Notes: generated by a model not told the origin, from the sequence alone. Counted from the first letter of the stretch, positions 51,135 to 60,192 are shown. The stretch: 64,000 nucleotides of DNA from UMGS1696 sp963643035 (GCA_963643035.1 CAVIKO010000001.1:35364-99363); one strand, 5' to 3'. A program made the numbers and translations.

Positions 51135-51547
51135 TAAGCTCCCACCACCTTCCAATGCTTGCCGTGTTGACCGCGTCTGTTATCGGTTACGCCGAGAATG
51201 GTAACGACCTCACTGTACTTCTCATGCAGCTCGGCAGGACGCGGCGTGAGTTCTGCTGCAATACCGTGAACGATAATGTCTCCCTCTCCCAGCGTAAAAT
51301 AGCTGTCGGGTGAATCGCTTTGCTCAAATGCTAATTTAGGAATATAGCTTTTGCCGCCACAATCAGCATCTATAGGAATACGAATAACAAATTTATTCGC
51401 TGCCGTTAGCCCCTTGCCATCGACGTTTGACGCGATTTCGCAGAACCATGAAACACCGGAGATAACGGTGCGATAATACACGTCATCCCCGGTTTCCTGA
51501 TTCAGTTTTGCGTTATAGACTGTAATTGTTTCGTTACACAGCTTCAT
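51134..51547 (-). CDS. head-closure-type protein
   Basis: This 137-residue, beta-rich protein (for example VTVYNAK-like start, YSEVVTILGVTDNRRGQHGK near the end) fits a head-closure or DUF6751-like protein of siphophages by position and composition. It overlaps the previous gene by four bases and the next by one, so the connector genes are translationally coupled. Confidence 0.65.
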   Translation of the reverse strand: MKLCNETITVYNAKLNQETGDDVYYRTVISGVSWFCEIASNVDGKGLTAANKFVIRIPIDADCGGKSYIPKLAFEQSDSPDSYFTLGEGDIIVHGIAAELTPRPAELHEKYSEVVTILGVTDNRRGQHGKHWKVVGA

Positions 51548-51933
51548 AGGTCAAGCCCCCTATAAAGCAGAGGTGTGCCGTTATCATCCTTTTCACCGTA
51601 AAGATACTCTTTGGTTAGTGCGTCCATTTGTTCGCTTGCAGTGTCTGCATCCATAGCCTGACTATATGTTTCAGAGTATCCGTCTGTATTGAATGAGGAG
51701 ACGGACGGCGACGTGGCTTGTTCGCTCCTGCCAACCGACGACTCCATACCTATCAAAACATACATGCAGAGCTTGACAGCGGCGGGTACAGCTGTCATAT
51801 TCTGAACGCGTGAATCTGTCAGATAATCAATGCGCTTTCTTGATTTAAATTCAAGCAGAATGAACACAGTTTCTGACAGTTCGCCGCCGTAGCTCCTGTA
51901 TTCCTGATAGGTAAGATATAAATCGTGTGCCAT
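51544..51933 (-). CDS. head-tail connector protein
   Basis: This 129-residue protein with predicted helices (YLTYQEYRSYGGELSETVFI, VPAAVKLCMYVLIGMESSVG) follows the capsid gene and matches the size and place of gp6-like head-tail adaptors, which dock to the portal. I did not find a decisive motif. Confidence 0.65.
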   Translation of the reverse strand: MAHDLYLTYQEYRSYGGELSETVFILLEFKSRKRIDYLTDSRVQNMTAVPAAVKLCMYVLIGMESSVGRSEQATSPSVSSFNTDGYSETYSQAMDADTASEQMDALTKEYLYGEKDDNGTPLLYRGLDL

Positions 51934-51945
51934 TTACGCCTCCCG

Positions 51946-52251
51946 TCAGGTCTTGTTGACCGTTATCACGTATTCAGTAGGCTTTTTACCGTCCTCTGAT
52001 ACTGTAACAGCCAACACATTTGTACCGGACGCCCACGTCACGGGGGTACCGTTCTCAATGAGCGCGTCTGTGACTGACGAATTATTCAGCGTGATTAAGA
52101 TGACCGCAGTATTATCATCGCTTTTTGCTGTTACTTTATTGGTGGCGTTACTGGTAGCCACTGTGTAACTGCGCTGATCCGGACCGAATTCGGGAGTTAA
52201 TGACAGTGTGCCGATAGTCAGCCCCGATAATTTGCTATCGGCGATTATTCC
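51946..52251 (-). CDS. Ig-like/cadherin-like capsid extension, probably made by -1 frameshift
   Basis: In the -1 frame relative to the major capsid gene the sequence is open from before the capsid stop to 51946. It encodes about 101 residues: LSGLTIGTLSLTPEFGP, then VTAKSDDNTAVILITLNN, and a final GKKPTEYVITVNKT. This is the pattern of a cadherin-like/Ig-like beta sandwich. No ATG lies in front of it. The only internal start (GTG at 52161) has no ribosome binding site and would cut the first two strands. The capsid gene ends TCG-GGG-GAA-TAA with five G in a row (52254-52250), where a tRNA at GGG can slip back one base. A minor share of capsid subunits would then carry the extra domain. Confidence 0.7.
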   Translation of the reverse strand, partial: GIIADSKLSGLTIGTLSLTPEFGPDQRSYTVATSNATNKVTAKSDDNTAVILITLNNSSVTDALIENGTPVTWASGTNVLAVTVSEDGKKPTEYVITVNKT

Positions 52252-53177
52252 CCCGAATTGTCGTCAGTGTCCTGAGGGGGAGTTGCAGCAGTGACGTTGA
52301 ACTGAAGCGCATCCTTTTTCCTATTGAGAATGAATACGTCCTCAAAGGATTCTTCGAAGTAGATGTACTTTCCCTCAGTAATTGCAGACGGAGGATCAAG
52401 CTGTGCAAGCTCGTAGCTTACAGGTGTGATGACTGCGGTAGGATGCACAAGGAACATATTAATCTGCTGCGCATTCGACTTGACAGCCCAACCCGTAGTA
52501 AAGTCATAGAGAGTTTTCATCAATGTTGCGGGAACACCGATAACCTCAACCTCATCAAGACGAGAGATATTGCGGTTGACGACAGTGCGTCCGTCGAGCA
52601 CGTCATACTCATGAGCAATATCAGTTGCGCGCTTAAGGAGCATTTTAACCTCGTGCGTGCAATACAGGATTCTGCCGTTTGCAGGTACGCGTGCATTGTC
52701 CATGTTGAGCATGAGCGAATCAAACACGGTAAGAATGTTTGCGGCAGTAAGAGCCGTAGTGTCTGCTGTCATACCCTGCGCAGTCCATTCCGCATAGAGC
52801 GTGGAAATGCAGTAGGCGTCCATTTCGGGGAATTTCTGCTCTTCGTTGTACACCTGAGTGATGTTACGAATCGATGCGACAGCGTTAGTCTGGTCAATGT
52901 CTTTCGGATGAACAAGAGTAGACCACTTACGCTGATTACTCAGTACCTTGGGTTCCCACGCGTTATCATAATTGCGTGTTGCCATTGCGATGGAGTCACG
53001 ACTGGAATCAACGCGTCCGGTTGTGGAAATGGTGGGAATATAAACGGTCTTTCCGTCGTCACCCATACGATAACGATGGTTGTTGGGGGTTGCGTACAGT
53101 GCGCCGAAGTTCAGCACATAGGGGTATGCCTGCGCAAGTTCGCTGGCGTACTGTGCCGCATAGTTAATAGCTGCCAT
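52245..53177 (-). CDS. major capsid protein
   Basis: This 310-residue protein follows the scaffold gene and is followed by connector genes, the place of the major capsid protein. It contains RMGDDGKTVYIPTISTTGRV near residue 37 and VHPKDIDQTNAVASI near 89. Its C-terminal YFEESFEDVFILNRKKDALQ is common to capsid proteins of clostridial siphophages. An HK97 fold is likely. The gene ends at a G-run followed by an open -1 frame (see the extension entry). Confidence 0.87.
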   Translation of the reverse strand: MAAINYAAQYASELAQAYPYVLNFGALYATPNNHRYRMGDDGKTVYIPTISTTGRVDSSRDSIAMATRNYDNAWEPKVLSNQRKWSTLVHPKDIDQTNAVASIRNITQVYNEEQKFPEMDAYCISTLYAEWTAQGMTADTTALTAANILTVFDSLMLNMDNARVPANGRILYCTHEVKMLLKRATDIAHEYDVLDGRTVVNRNISRLDEVEVIGVPATLMKTLYDFTTGWAVKSNAQQINMFLVHPTAVITPVSYELAQLDPPSAITEGKYIYFEESFEDVFILNRKKDALQFNVTAATPPQDTDDNSGE

Positions 53178-53220
53178 TTTGTTACCTTTCTACCCATTTA
53201 CGGGATTTTTGATATTAGTT

Positions 53221-53880
53221 TTAATCTTCTTTTGTTTTCGGACGAACACCATTGAACTGAAAGCCGAAAACACTTTTTTCGCCGCCTGACGGTTGAGTTC
53301 CGGGAAGAACGATGTTAGGTGCCGGCGCAGGAGGTGTAGCCTGTCCATCCGGTTTATCCTCTGCTACTGCGCCGGGGTTATCTGCCTTATACTTGGTTAC
53401 GAAGTCATCATAACCCAGCAGATTCTCTCCGTCGATTTTGAACTCCTTGTCGGTTGCTTCGCGGATGAAGTCACGCTTTGCGGCGGGGGATGTGAATTTC
53501 AGACCGCTTGCCTTTTCGCGGAGAAGGAAGTCGTAGGACTGCTGAGAGAGCTTTCTCTCATACGCCTGCTTATCCGCATTGTATTTGGTCTGTAGGTCAT
53601 TGAAAGACTGCTGCACTTCACCCAGCTTTGTTGCGTCAACTTGCGCCGCAGTCAGCTTCGTGTTAAGGTCAGCCATATCGGCGTCTCTTTGCGTGAGCTG
53701 ACCATTTAAGTCAGTGACCTGCTGTGTAAGTGTGTTTACTTTGTCGTCGAACTTTGTACGGCTGACATATGAGCCGTCTGCAATATTGACGACATTGAGC
53801 TTAGCGGCTTTGATTTTTTCAGCAAGCTGGTCGTATGTCAGAGACTCACCGTTGCCGAAAAGTGTTTTTAAAAATTCCAT
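53221..53880 (-). CDS. capsid scaffold protein (GP20 type)
   Basis: This 219-residue protein has a long coiled coil (NTLTQQVTDLNGQLTQRDAD and following) and a C-terminal acidic/Pro-rich tail. The arrangement fits the phage minor structural protein GP20 family, an internal scaffold removed or released during capsid maturation. It lies just upstream of the capsid gene. Confidence 0.85.
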   Translation of the reverse strand: MEFLKTLFGNGESLTYDQLAEKIKAAKLNVVNIADGSYVSRTKFDDKVNTLTQQVTDLNGQLTQRDADMADLNTKLTAAQVDATKLGEVQQSFNDLQTKYNADKQAYERKLSQQSYDFLLREKASGLKFTSPAAKRDFIREATDKEFKIDGENLLGYDDFVTKYKADNPGAVAEDKPDGQATPPAPAPNIVLPGTQPSGGEKSVFGFQFNGVRPKTKED

Positions 53881-53921
53881 GTTGTTCTCCTTTTCTTTGC
53901 CATCATAGATTTAATTTTTAT

Positions 53922-53938
53922 TTCCGCAGCCACTCTGC
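53922..53938. other. small hairpin between scaffold and DUF6275 gene
   Basis: CCGCAG and CTGCGG form a perfect 6-bp stem with a 5-base loop in the 131-bp gap 53881-54011. It has no T run. The role is unknown. Confidence 0.4.
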
Positions 53939-54011
53939 GGTTGTGATGCTGTCGCATTTATTTCCCTGCAACACCGGGTATTTATATCACAGGCGAATTG
54001 CCATTGATAAC

Positions 54012-54275
54012 TTAAACAATGACTGAATAGTTTTGCCATTTCTTGTAGACGTCCACATATGCTTGCTGTTTGTCGCCGTCATACGTGACTTCATAATACA
54101 TACCGTCAGGAACCGTTGTGCTCACAAGAGCTTTGTTATTCTGAAGAATTTTACATGCCCAAACGATGAAGACATCATCTTCAGTAATCTTTTTCTGGTC
54201 GGTTTTGTCGGCATGCTGGTTGAAGTACTCGACAACCTCTCGCTTACAGAGGTCGAAAAAAGTGTTATTTCCCAT
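54012..54275 (-). CDS. DUF6275-like small phage protein
   Basis: This 87-residue protein (FFDLCKREVVEYFNQHADKT near the start, VFIVWACKILQNNKALVST in the middle) matches DUF6275-like proteins found in clostridial phage head regions. Its function is unknown. It lies between minor capsid protein and scaffold. Confidence 0.7.
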   Translation of the reverse strand: MGNNTFFDLCKREVVEYFNQHADKTDQKKITEDDVFIVWACKILQNNKALVSTTVPDGMYYEVTYDGDKQQAYVDVYKKWQNYSVIV

Positions 54276-54288
54276 AGGTTTATACTCC

Positions 54289-55443
54289 TTAATTTATTTT
54301 TATAGCTTTGAATCCCTCCACTGTCATACGCTGGCGTTTTGTCGGCAAGCCGGACAGCTTTGCGATTTGCGAATACTTTGCGCTGAGAGCATTGATTTTT
54401 CGCTGACAATTTCGCCTGAGAACATCATCACCTGCTGTTTGAGCAGCCACAGCGGTATCTTTTTGTCGCCGAATCTCAGTCTCTATCTTGCGCATGAGCT
54501 GTGAAGCCTCATAATTACTGTAGTGTCTGCCGTCAATGTCACAGCCTTTGCGGTTGAGCTTTGCCCACTCTTGTAGCTGTTCAGCCGTATATGCCGGAAC
54601 AGAATATCGGGTATCAAACGGAAGAGCCATGTGACCACAGTTCCATTCACCGATTTTTCTCGGAAATCCTGTGTAACTGATACCATTTATATCAACAAAA
54701 TTTTGACCGGACTGTATTTTTTCAAATTCTGCAAGCAAAAAAATATGCCCCTGAACCGGTTCATGGTCAGGCGCACTGTTTGCATGAGCTGAGATTTCAT
54801 AGGCGTTGTAGCCAAGCTCTTCACCCATAATTTTTGCACTTTGCTGAGATATTTGATTGGCACCGTCAATAATGTTCTGCCGTAATGCAGTATCAAGTCT
54901 CCGATGATAACCACTTTCGTACTGTACCTGCAATCCATTGTACCCAATGCGCTGAACCGCTCGACGTGTAGCCGATTTATAATCAGTCAAACCGGAAGCG
55001 ACAGAAAGGACAGCATCATCGACGGCGGATTTATACACATCTGATACAGCGGTTGTATTTGAGATATTCGTCATAGTATCAGCTGTCTGTTCGCTTATAG
55101 ACTGTGTGAGCCTTTCAATTCGTTCCTGCGCTTCAACGGGCGGCTTATCGTCAACATACGCTGCTGTGAATCGAGAGTCGGTGTATGTTCCTTCCGCAGC
55201 TTTACGATACAGGCGTTGTACATCTTTAATACTTAATTTAGCCGCGTTTGAGAGGGCAGAAGTGATAGCCTTGACGTCGGATCGCAGTCCCGCCATAATA
55301 TTCAGCCGATTTATACTTGACTGCGTAAGCCCCCCAATTTGCCTTATTTGTTCGGCAGCTTGCCTTATGAAGTACAGATTGATTTCTTCAAATCGTTCCA
55401 GTATCGCGTCAACTGCTGTTTCAAGGTCTTTATCTTTCAGCAC
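54289..55443 (-). CDS. phage minor capsid protein 2-like
   Basis: This 384-residue protein follows the portal gene and matches the minor capsid 2 family. It has ISQQSAKIMGEELGYNAYEI, a SAHANSAPDHEPVQG segment, and GFPRKIGEWNCGHMALPFD with conserved His/Cys near the C-terminal half. It probably sits near the portal and may enter the cell with DNA. Confidence 0.87.
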   Translation of the reverse strand: MLKDKDLETAVDAILERFEEINLYFIRQAAEQIRQIGGLTQSSINRLNIMAGLRSDVKAITSALSNAAKLSIKDVQRLYRKAAEGTYTDSRFTAAYVDDKPPVEAQERIERLTQSISEQTADTMTNISNTTAVSDVYKSAVDDAVLSVASGLTDYKSATRRAVQRIGYNGLQVQYESGYHRRLDTALRQNIIDGANQISQQSAKIMGEELGYNAYEISAHANSAPDHEPVQGHIFLLAEFEKIQSGQNFVDINGISYTGFPRKIGEWNCGHMALPFDTRYSVPAYTAEQLQEWAKLNRKGCDIDGRHYSNYEASQLMRKIETEIRRQKDTAVAAQTAGDDVLRRNCQRKINALSAKYSQIAKLSGLPTKRQRMTVEGFKAIKIN

Positions 55444-55457
55444 AGCAGATCACCGCC

Positions 55458-56882
55458 TTACTGAGAAATATTCAAGCCGGGAATCATTGCAGCAGCTTTT
55501 GAGAGCTGTTCCGCACGAAGTTTTTCCATAGCCGCCGCAGCTTGCGCTTCTGTTTCACCGAAATACCACTGCCGCAATTCAGTATCACTCAAAAGTCCGG
55601 CAGAATGAAGTTCCAACCGTTCGGCAAGTTGTTGCGATGTATCATTAAGCACGGAATCATCCCAGTCGAAGGAAACTTCATACTCACCTTGTGGAGCAAG
55701 ATGATAAATCGTCGCGTACTTGTCCATTGTGCGGATAACGTCACGTAGACAATGCTCTAAGACTTTTTGGTTGTCTGCAATAGTTACGTAAGTCCGCTGC
55801 CGCATGTGGCGTATTTCGGTTGCCGTGCGTGCTTCTTGATTGACGTCTGTGAGAGTTCCGCGCGCCAAACCGCACAGGTCCTCAACTCGTATTAAAATCT
55901 GATTCAATCCGGCTACGAGCGATGCGTCACGAATAGCAGGATTGAAAACGTGATAATTATCGTCCGTTCCGAGGTCAACGCCACGAAACAGCCGCTGATT
56001 GAGCTTAGGCATCTCTTGTCCTTTGCCGTCCTTTTTGGGTCGCAAGACTGACGGATCAACATCCACAGCAAGCTCTGAGCCTTCAAATTCCCACAAAAGG
56101 CGCGAATATTGCTTGTCTGCCTCTCTTATGCTGTCAACAGCTTTGGCATAAACAGAAACACCCATGGGGCTATCTACATCAATGCTGTTCGCACTTGCGG
56201 TTTTAAACCATCCGAAAAGCGGACCTTCACTGTCTTTTACAACTGCTTCAGGCACGAGACTCTGCCACGCATCAACAGATGATAACGGAATTTCTATACC
56301 GAGAGCGTCTCGCGTTTCCGATTTGAAAGCTCGCTGTGTGATTTTTACGTCGGAACCGGAAACTGTGTGTCGTTCAAGTCGTGTGTAGACTGTTTTTCCC
56401 TCGGTGAACGAATCTCTAAAGATTACATCTGTCAGAACACCGTCATCTCCGAATGCAATAGGGTAGAGTCCCCATGCCATGTTGAAATCAAAATAAATAT
56501 GCCCGTCTCGCGGGTACGGTTTGATTGCCATACCTCCCGCTGCACATCCCTGCTCCAACTTTGAACGCAGCACAGTCATGAGCTTTTCAAATTCCTGTGC
56601 AAGGTAAATTGCGCGCGGATTTGATGTTTTCTCACCGTTCGCGTCTGCCGGTCCTGTGATGTTGCATTTCATTTCTATGGTAACGCCACGAGCTATTTCA
56701 GAGCATATTAATCCCGGTAGATTCAGTGATACAATACCAGCCTCACTTAACCAAGGAGACTGATTGAGGTACATGTCATACCATAAATTCATAGCGTTCG
56801 TCATTTCGGACGAGAGCGGGCTTTCAATATGTTCAACGGTTTCGATGTTTTTATATGGTAATATTTTTCTCACCACCCTCAT
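55458..56882 (-). CDS. portal protein (SPP1 gp6-like)
   Basis: This 474-residue protein is a portal: NLWYDMYLNQSPWLSEAG near residue 35, GGMAIKPYPRDGHIYFDFN near 117, and TATEIRHMRQRTYVTIADNQ near 350 match SPP1-like portals. It forms the twelve-fold ring for DNA passage and docks the terminase. Neighbours fit: terminase upstream, minor capsid downstream. Confidence 0.92.
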   Translation of the reverse strand: MRVVRKILPYKNIETVEHIESPLSSEMTNAMNLWYDMYLNQSPWLSEAGIVSLNLPGLICSEIARGVTIEMKCNITGPADANGEKTSNPRAIYLAQEFEKLMTVLRSKLEQGCAAGGMAIKPYPRDGHIYFDFNMAWGLYPIAFGDDGVLTDVIFRDSFTEGKTVYTRLERHTVSGSDVKITQRAFKSETRDALGIEIPLSSVDAWQSLVPEAVVKDSEGPLFGWFKTASANSIDVDSPMGVSVYAKAVDSIREADKQYSRLLWEFEGSELAVDVDPSVLRPKKDGKGQEMPKLNQRLFRGVDLGTDDNYHVFNPAIRDASLVAGLNQILIRVEDLCGLARGTLTDVNQEARTATEIRHMRQRTYVTIADNQKVLEHCLRDVIRTMDKYATIYHLAPQGEYEVSFDWDDSVLNDTSQQLAERLELHSAGLLSDTELRQWYFGETEAQAAAAMEKLRAEQLSKAAAMIPGLNISQ

Positions 56883-56932
56883 GAGCTTATTAAAAATATC
56901 AGATAAAATGATATGCCATCACCTGCCTTGTG

Positions 56933-57289
56933 TCAAATCACGCCTGCCTGCGCCCATGCGGCATAGATTTTCGGACCTTGCGATGCAATCCAGTCAACCA
57001 TTTCTTCGTTGCCTGCCCATGCGCCGTCATATGGAAAAGAACTATCCGCCAGACCGCTTTCGCTTAGAAACGCATGAACAATCTCATGCCGGATGCAATG
57101 CTTTTCACACGCCGCAACGGTTTCGGGAAGCTCGTACTCCCAGTCTTTATATGTAGACATATCGCAGTAGACGATTTGCTTTGTGAACGAATCGCAGAAG
57201 CCGTCAATTGAACGTCTTGCAAACGCCTCTTCTTCGGTGTATTTCTTTTTAGTAATGGTATACTCCGTACCAAGAATGTTAATTGTCAT
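56933..57289 (-). CDS. HEIVH-motif metallopeptidase-like protein
   Basis: This 118-residue protein holds a zincin motif HEIVH (in CIRHEIVHAFLSESGL) preceded by KQIVYCDMSTYKD, a layout seen in short phage and plasmid zincins. It lies exactly between terminase and portal, with one-base spacing to the terminase stop. It could process a head protein or a host protein. The third zinc ligand may be the Glu in NEEMVDWIAS. Function is inferred only from the motif. Confidence 0.7.
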   Translation of the reverse strand: MTINILGTEYTITKKKYTEEEAFARRSIDGFCDSFTKQIVYCDMSTYKDWEYELPETVAACEKHCIRHEIVHAFLSESGLADSSFPYDGAWAGNEEMVDWIASQGPKIYAAWAQAGVI

Positions 57290-58741
57290 TTATTGTCCTT
57301 TTCGTCTCCATACGCGTTCCATCGCATACCGAACGGCGTCAATGGAGTGGTTGTTCGCGTCCGGGTAGCCGCTTACAACTTCGTCGTCTGCCGTCCGCTC
57401 GTACTCATAATTCTGAAATTCCTGCGCTGTAGCCGGACAACGTACCGGATCAATCACGATGGAACGTAAGGATTGAAGCCATTTGATACCGTACCGAACG
57501 GAATCCGGACCCTTGACTGCCGGACGACAGAATGCGCCGTATTCGCGGTAGTCTCCAACGCTTTTGGGTTCTGCGCTGTCGGCTGTAATCAAGTCGTCGC
57601 CTGTAACGCCTTTTTTAGTTTGCAGTGCATACCATGTTGCTTGATTGCTTTCCTTGTTCGCACGATACTCATCAAAAATGTATAGCGTCAGACGTGCGGC
57701 GTCGTAGTGCATTTTCGCCCAATGGAACGGATCGGGGTACCAGCCCCAGTCAATGCCCATGTAAATATGGTCGAATGACTTGACCATATCATCTGGAATT
57801 TCCCGGACATCAAGATTGTCAAAAACCTCTCCGCCTGTTCCGATTGCCTCACCTAGATACTCATGCTCATATGCACGCGGATTTGTTTCTTTGAGAAAAT
57901 CTGCGTCGTCAAGAAACTGTTGTCCAAGCCATTCTACCGGAACGTCTAAATAGCACGATTTGTGCCGCAGTGCATCTTTGCGCGGTGTCAGAACGTATTG
58001 ATTTGCCCAGTTTGACTTGCTTATCGGCGGGTTGAACGACTTGAATACAACGAATTTCGTCCCGCCGCGAAGCACAGACTGCTGTACAGAACGTATTTCT
58101 TCCTCGCCTGAAAACTCATCAAGTTCCTCAAACCAGAGAAATTTGAAATAGCCCTTTGCAATTTTGATAGACTTCGTTTTCTTCGCCTTGTCCAAACCGC
58201 GAAATTTGATGACTTGTCCCGTTGGCAGATACGTAAAGCTGTGCGGACTTGTACGTGCTTTCCACAGGTGCCGCATGCCAAGAGCCTCGATGCTCCATAA
58301 TATCTGTTCGTACACGCTGTTACCAATCGTGTTGCCGACTTTGCGGTATATGATAGCGTTAGCAAGCGGATCAGACATAATGCCGAGCACAATCTCAGTG
58401 CCGATGAAAGAAGACTTTGTTGAGCCTCTGCCGCCGAACAAATCATAGTAAGTATGCTTACCCTTGATGATATCCCAATGAACTGTATAAAAAGCGGGTG
58501 CAATTACATCAGTCAGTTTAGTTACGCTCGCAGTTTCCGCAACAACATTTTTCCGTGTAGCGCGTTCTTCACGACGTACTTCGATTTCGTGGGATACACG
58601 TGGGTTTTCGAGATTCTTCTTCCCACAGAGTGATGCTTTCTTATAGCTATATCCTGCTAAAATCGCGGCTTTGATTTCATTTTCTGTGTCGAGATAATAA
58701 TCAACGAACAGCTTTTGCAGTTTTGTAAGTTCCCCAGCCAT
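57290..58741 (-). CDS. terminase large subunit (PBSX type) with N-terminal TerS-like domain
   Basis: This 483-residue protein packages DNA. Residues about 1-60 (LTKLQKLFVDYYLDTENEIK, AAILAGYSYKKASLCGKKNL) match the helix-turn-helix of small terminase (Terminase_2). The ATPase follows with Walker A GGRGSTKSS near residue 102 and Walker B FLWFEELDEFSG near 205. The nuclease has DWGWYPDPF near 325 and a late Asp in YPDANNHSIDAVRYAMER. Large subunits normally start at the ATPase, so this appears to be a TerS-TerL fusion. Confidence 0.9.
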   Translation of the reverse strand: MAGELTKLQKLFVDYYLDTENEIKAAILAGYSYKKASLCGKKNLENPRVSHEIEVRREERATRKNVVAETASVTKLTDVIAPAFYTVHWDIIKGKHTYYDLFGGRGSTKSSFIGTEIVLGIMSDPLANAIIYRKVGNTIGNSVYEQILWSIEALGMRHLWKARTSPHSFTYLPTGQVIKFRGLDKAKKTKSIKIAKGYFKFLWFEELDEFSGEEEIRSVQQSVLRGGTKFVVFKSFNPPISKSNWANQYVLTPRKDALRHKSCYLDVPVEWLGQQFLDDADFLKETNPRAYEHEYLGEAIGTGGEVFDNLDVREIPDDMVKSFDHIYMGIDWGWYPDPFHWAKMHYDAARLTLYIFDEYRANKESNQATWYALQTKKGVTGDDLITADSAEPKSVGDYREYGAFCRPAVKGPDSVRYGIKWLQSLRSIVIDPVRCPATAQEFQNYEYERTADDEVVSGYPDANNHSIDAVRYAMERVWRRKGQ

Positions 58742-58745
58742 ACGG

Positions 58746-59144
58746 TTACTCCTTCGGAACTGGAATATCGTTGATGATTGTCACGGGACTTTCCGCATTC
58801 GTATCTGTCCGATCAATATAACCGCCTTGCTCCATAAGCATCTCAAACGCGCCAAGACCACCCTCACGCATATTTTTGACCTGCTGAAGCACACCAAGCG
58901 TGAAGTTATCTATCTTTTCTTTACTGATACCCATGCGAATGAGCAATGCGTCTTCCTCTGCTGATAATTCCGGCTGAGCATCCATGATTTTACGGATGAT
59001 TGATTTGAGCGTTCTTTCTTCTTCGCGTTTTGCCGCACTTGCCCTGCCGCCTTTGGAGCGGATTGCAAACGCTTCTTCTTCGGAAAGTGTGTCAAGAGGA
59101 CGCAGCCCTGACATATTCCGATTTTCCTGTGTTTTCTTTGGCAA
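58746..59144 (-). CDS. terminase small-subunit-like or packaging-associated protein
   Basis: This protein of about 132 residues lies directly upstream of the large terminase (4 bp). It contains SEEEAFAIRSKGGRASAAKR and KNMREGGLGAFEMLMEQGGY, a pattern common in proteins annotated as small terminase or DUF5681-like in Clostridia phages. The start is TTG at 59144 because AGGAGG lies eight bases upstream; a GTG two codons earlier and an ATG at 59115 are alternatives. Its presence besides the TerS-like domain of the terminase raises the question of which one binds DNA. Confidence 0.65.
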   Translation of the reverse strand: MPKKTQENRNMSGLRPLDTLSEEEAFAIRSKGGRASAAKREEERTLKSIIRKIMDAQPELSAEEDALLIRMGISKEKIDNFTLGVLQQVKNMREGGLGAFEMLMEQGGYIDRTDTNAESPVTIINDIPVPKE

Positions 59145-59229
59145 GGCACGCACCTCCTGTTTCTTAAAAATTGGCATAAGAAAGGCCCTCACCTGAATAT
59201 GAACGGTGAAGGCTTGAATTGCCATATGT

Positions 59230-59400
59230 TTACTTGCCGGATTTCTTAGTTGGAGATTTCTTGTCAGCTTTTCTCGCTTTTTCAGCGCGGATATAGACGG
59301 AATTGGAGTCGCCGAGTGCCTTTCCAAACGCTTTTGCCTGTTCAGCGGTAAGGTTCTTCAGCTTTTTGTTGATGTCTGCGGGATTGTGTTTGTCAGCCAT
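59230..59400 (-). CDS. small basic protein
   Basis: This 56-residue protein starts at ATG 59400 behind AAAGGAGGTC and ends with a lysine-rich tail (RKADKKSPTKKSGK). The middle, LTAEQAKAFGKALGDS, is helical. It may bind nucleic acid or act as a small internal virion protein. It follows the second MGGRGSSSGM protein, as another basic protein follows the first. Confidence 0.65.
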   Translation of the reverse strand: MADKHNPADINKKLKNLTAEQAKAFGKALGDSNSVYIRAEKARKADKKSPTKKSGK

Positions 59401-59474
59401 GATAAGACCTCCTTTGTCTCCATGTTTAGTATATCACAATTGACTTGAAAAATCAAGCCGAATCGTTACAAATC

Positions 59475-60191
59475 TTAATAATGATTGCGCGTCATAGTCA
59501 AAACACTGCGGTCAAGCACAGTGTAATACACCTCACGGCTGGACTGCTGAGAGGAAATTACATTATAGCCTTGCGTTAATGCAAATTGACTCAAGCTGTC
59601 GTGATAGCTCTTTGAACGGGCAAATCCGAGAGCTTTGCGGCTTTGGGGATGAGCTTTTACGAAATTGTCATAAAGTGACCTCAGCTGCTTTTCAGAAATC
59701 ACTTTCGCCTTTTTGTTCAGCACAGCACCAACCGTTTTACCGGTGCTGTCACCATATGCTTTTGAGCCGGAAAGATTGTCGGAAAAATACAGTCCGTCTC
59801 CGTGAATACCGACGCCAACATAGGTTGTATCACCATCTGTCAGCATATCGCAAATATCCTGCGCGATTACGGGAATGCCGTTTACTGTCGTATCATTGAC
59901 CGTTCGATATATTGGTTTCAGTGCGCCCGGACCTGTTGTAAGTTGCTTAAATGTTGCCGCATCTACGATTTCCGGTTTATCGTTCATGCCGAGTCCGTAT
60001 ATCATTTTTTGTAGATGAGTTGTCTGATTCAAAAATGCCGGAATATCTGTGTCGTTCACGTTTATAAGAAAATCATGAAGCTGTTGGTCATCCATAGCCT
60101 GAACATCAGCCAACGTGAAACCCGACGGGGTAGATACCTTCGGTGTAGGCGGCGTGCCTGTCATACCGCTGCTTGATCCTCTGCCTCCCAC
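59475..60191 (-). CDS. MGGRGSSSGM-leader protein, ADP-ribosyltransferase-like (tentative)
   Basis: This 238-residue protein starts with GTG at 60191 and has the same first eleven residues (MGGRGSSSGMT) as the gene at 60345. Residues 94-96 (IYR), 122-139 (YVGVGIHGDGLYFSDN region) and SKAYGDS resemble the core of ADP-ribosyltransferase folds, where an Arg/Tyr lies on strand 1 and a G-x-Y-F motif holds NAD. A glutamate in the ARTT position is not clear, so the call is tentative. It may be packaged in the virion and injected. Confidence 0.5.
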   Translation of the reverse strand: MGGRGSSSGMTGTPPTPKVSTPSGFTLADVQAMDDQQLHDFLINVNDTDIPAFLNQTTHLQKMIYGLGMNDKPEIVDAATFKQLTTGPGALKPIYRTVNDTTVNGIPVIAQDICDMLTDGDTTYVGVGIHGDGLYFSDNLSGSKAYGDSTGKTVGAVLNKKAKVISEKQLRSLYDNFVKAHPQSRKALGFARSKSYHDSLSQFALTQGYNVISSQQSSREVYYTVLDRSVLTMTRNHY

Positions 60192-60192
60192 T

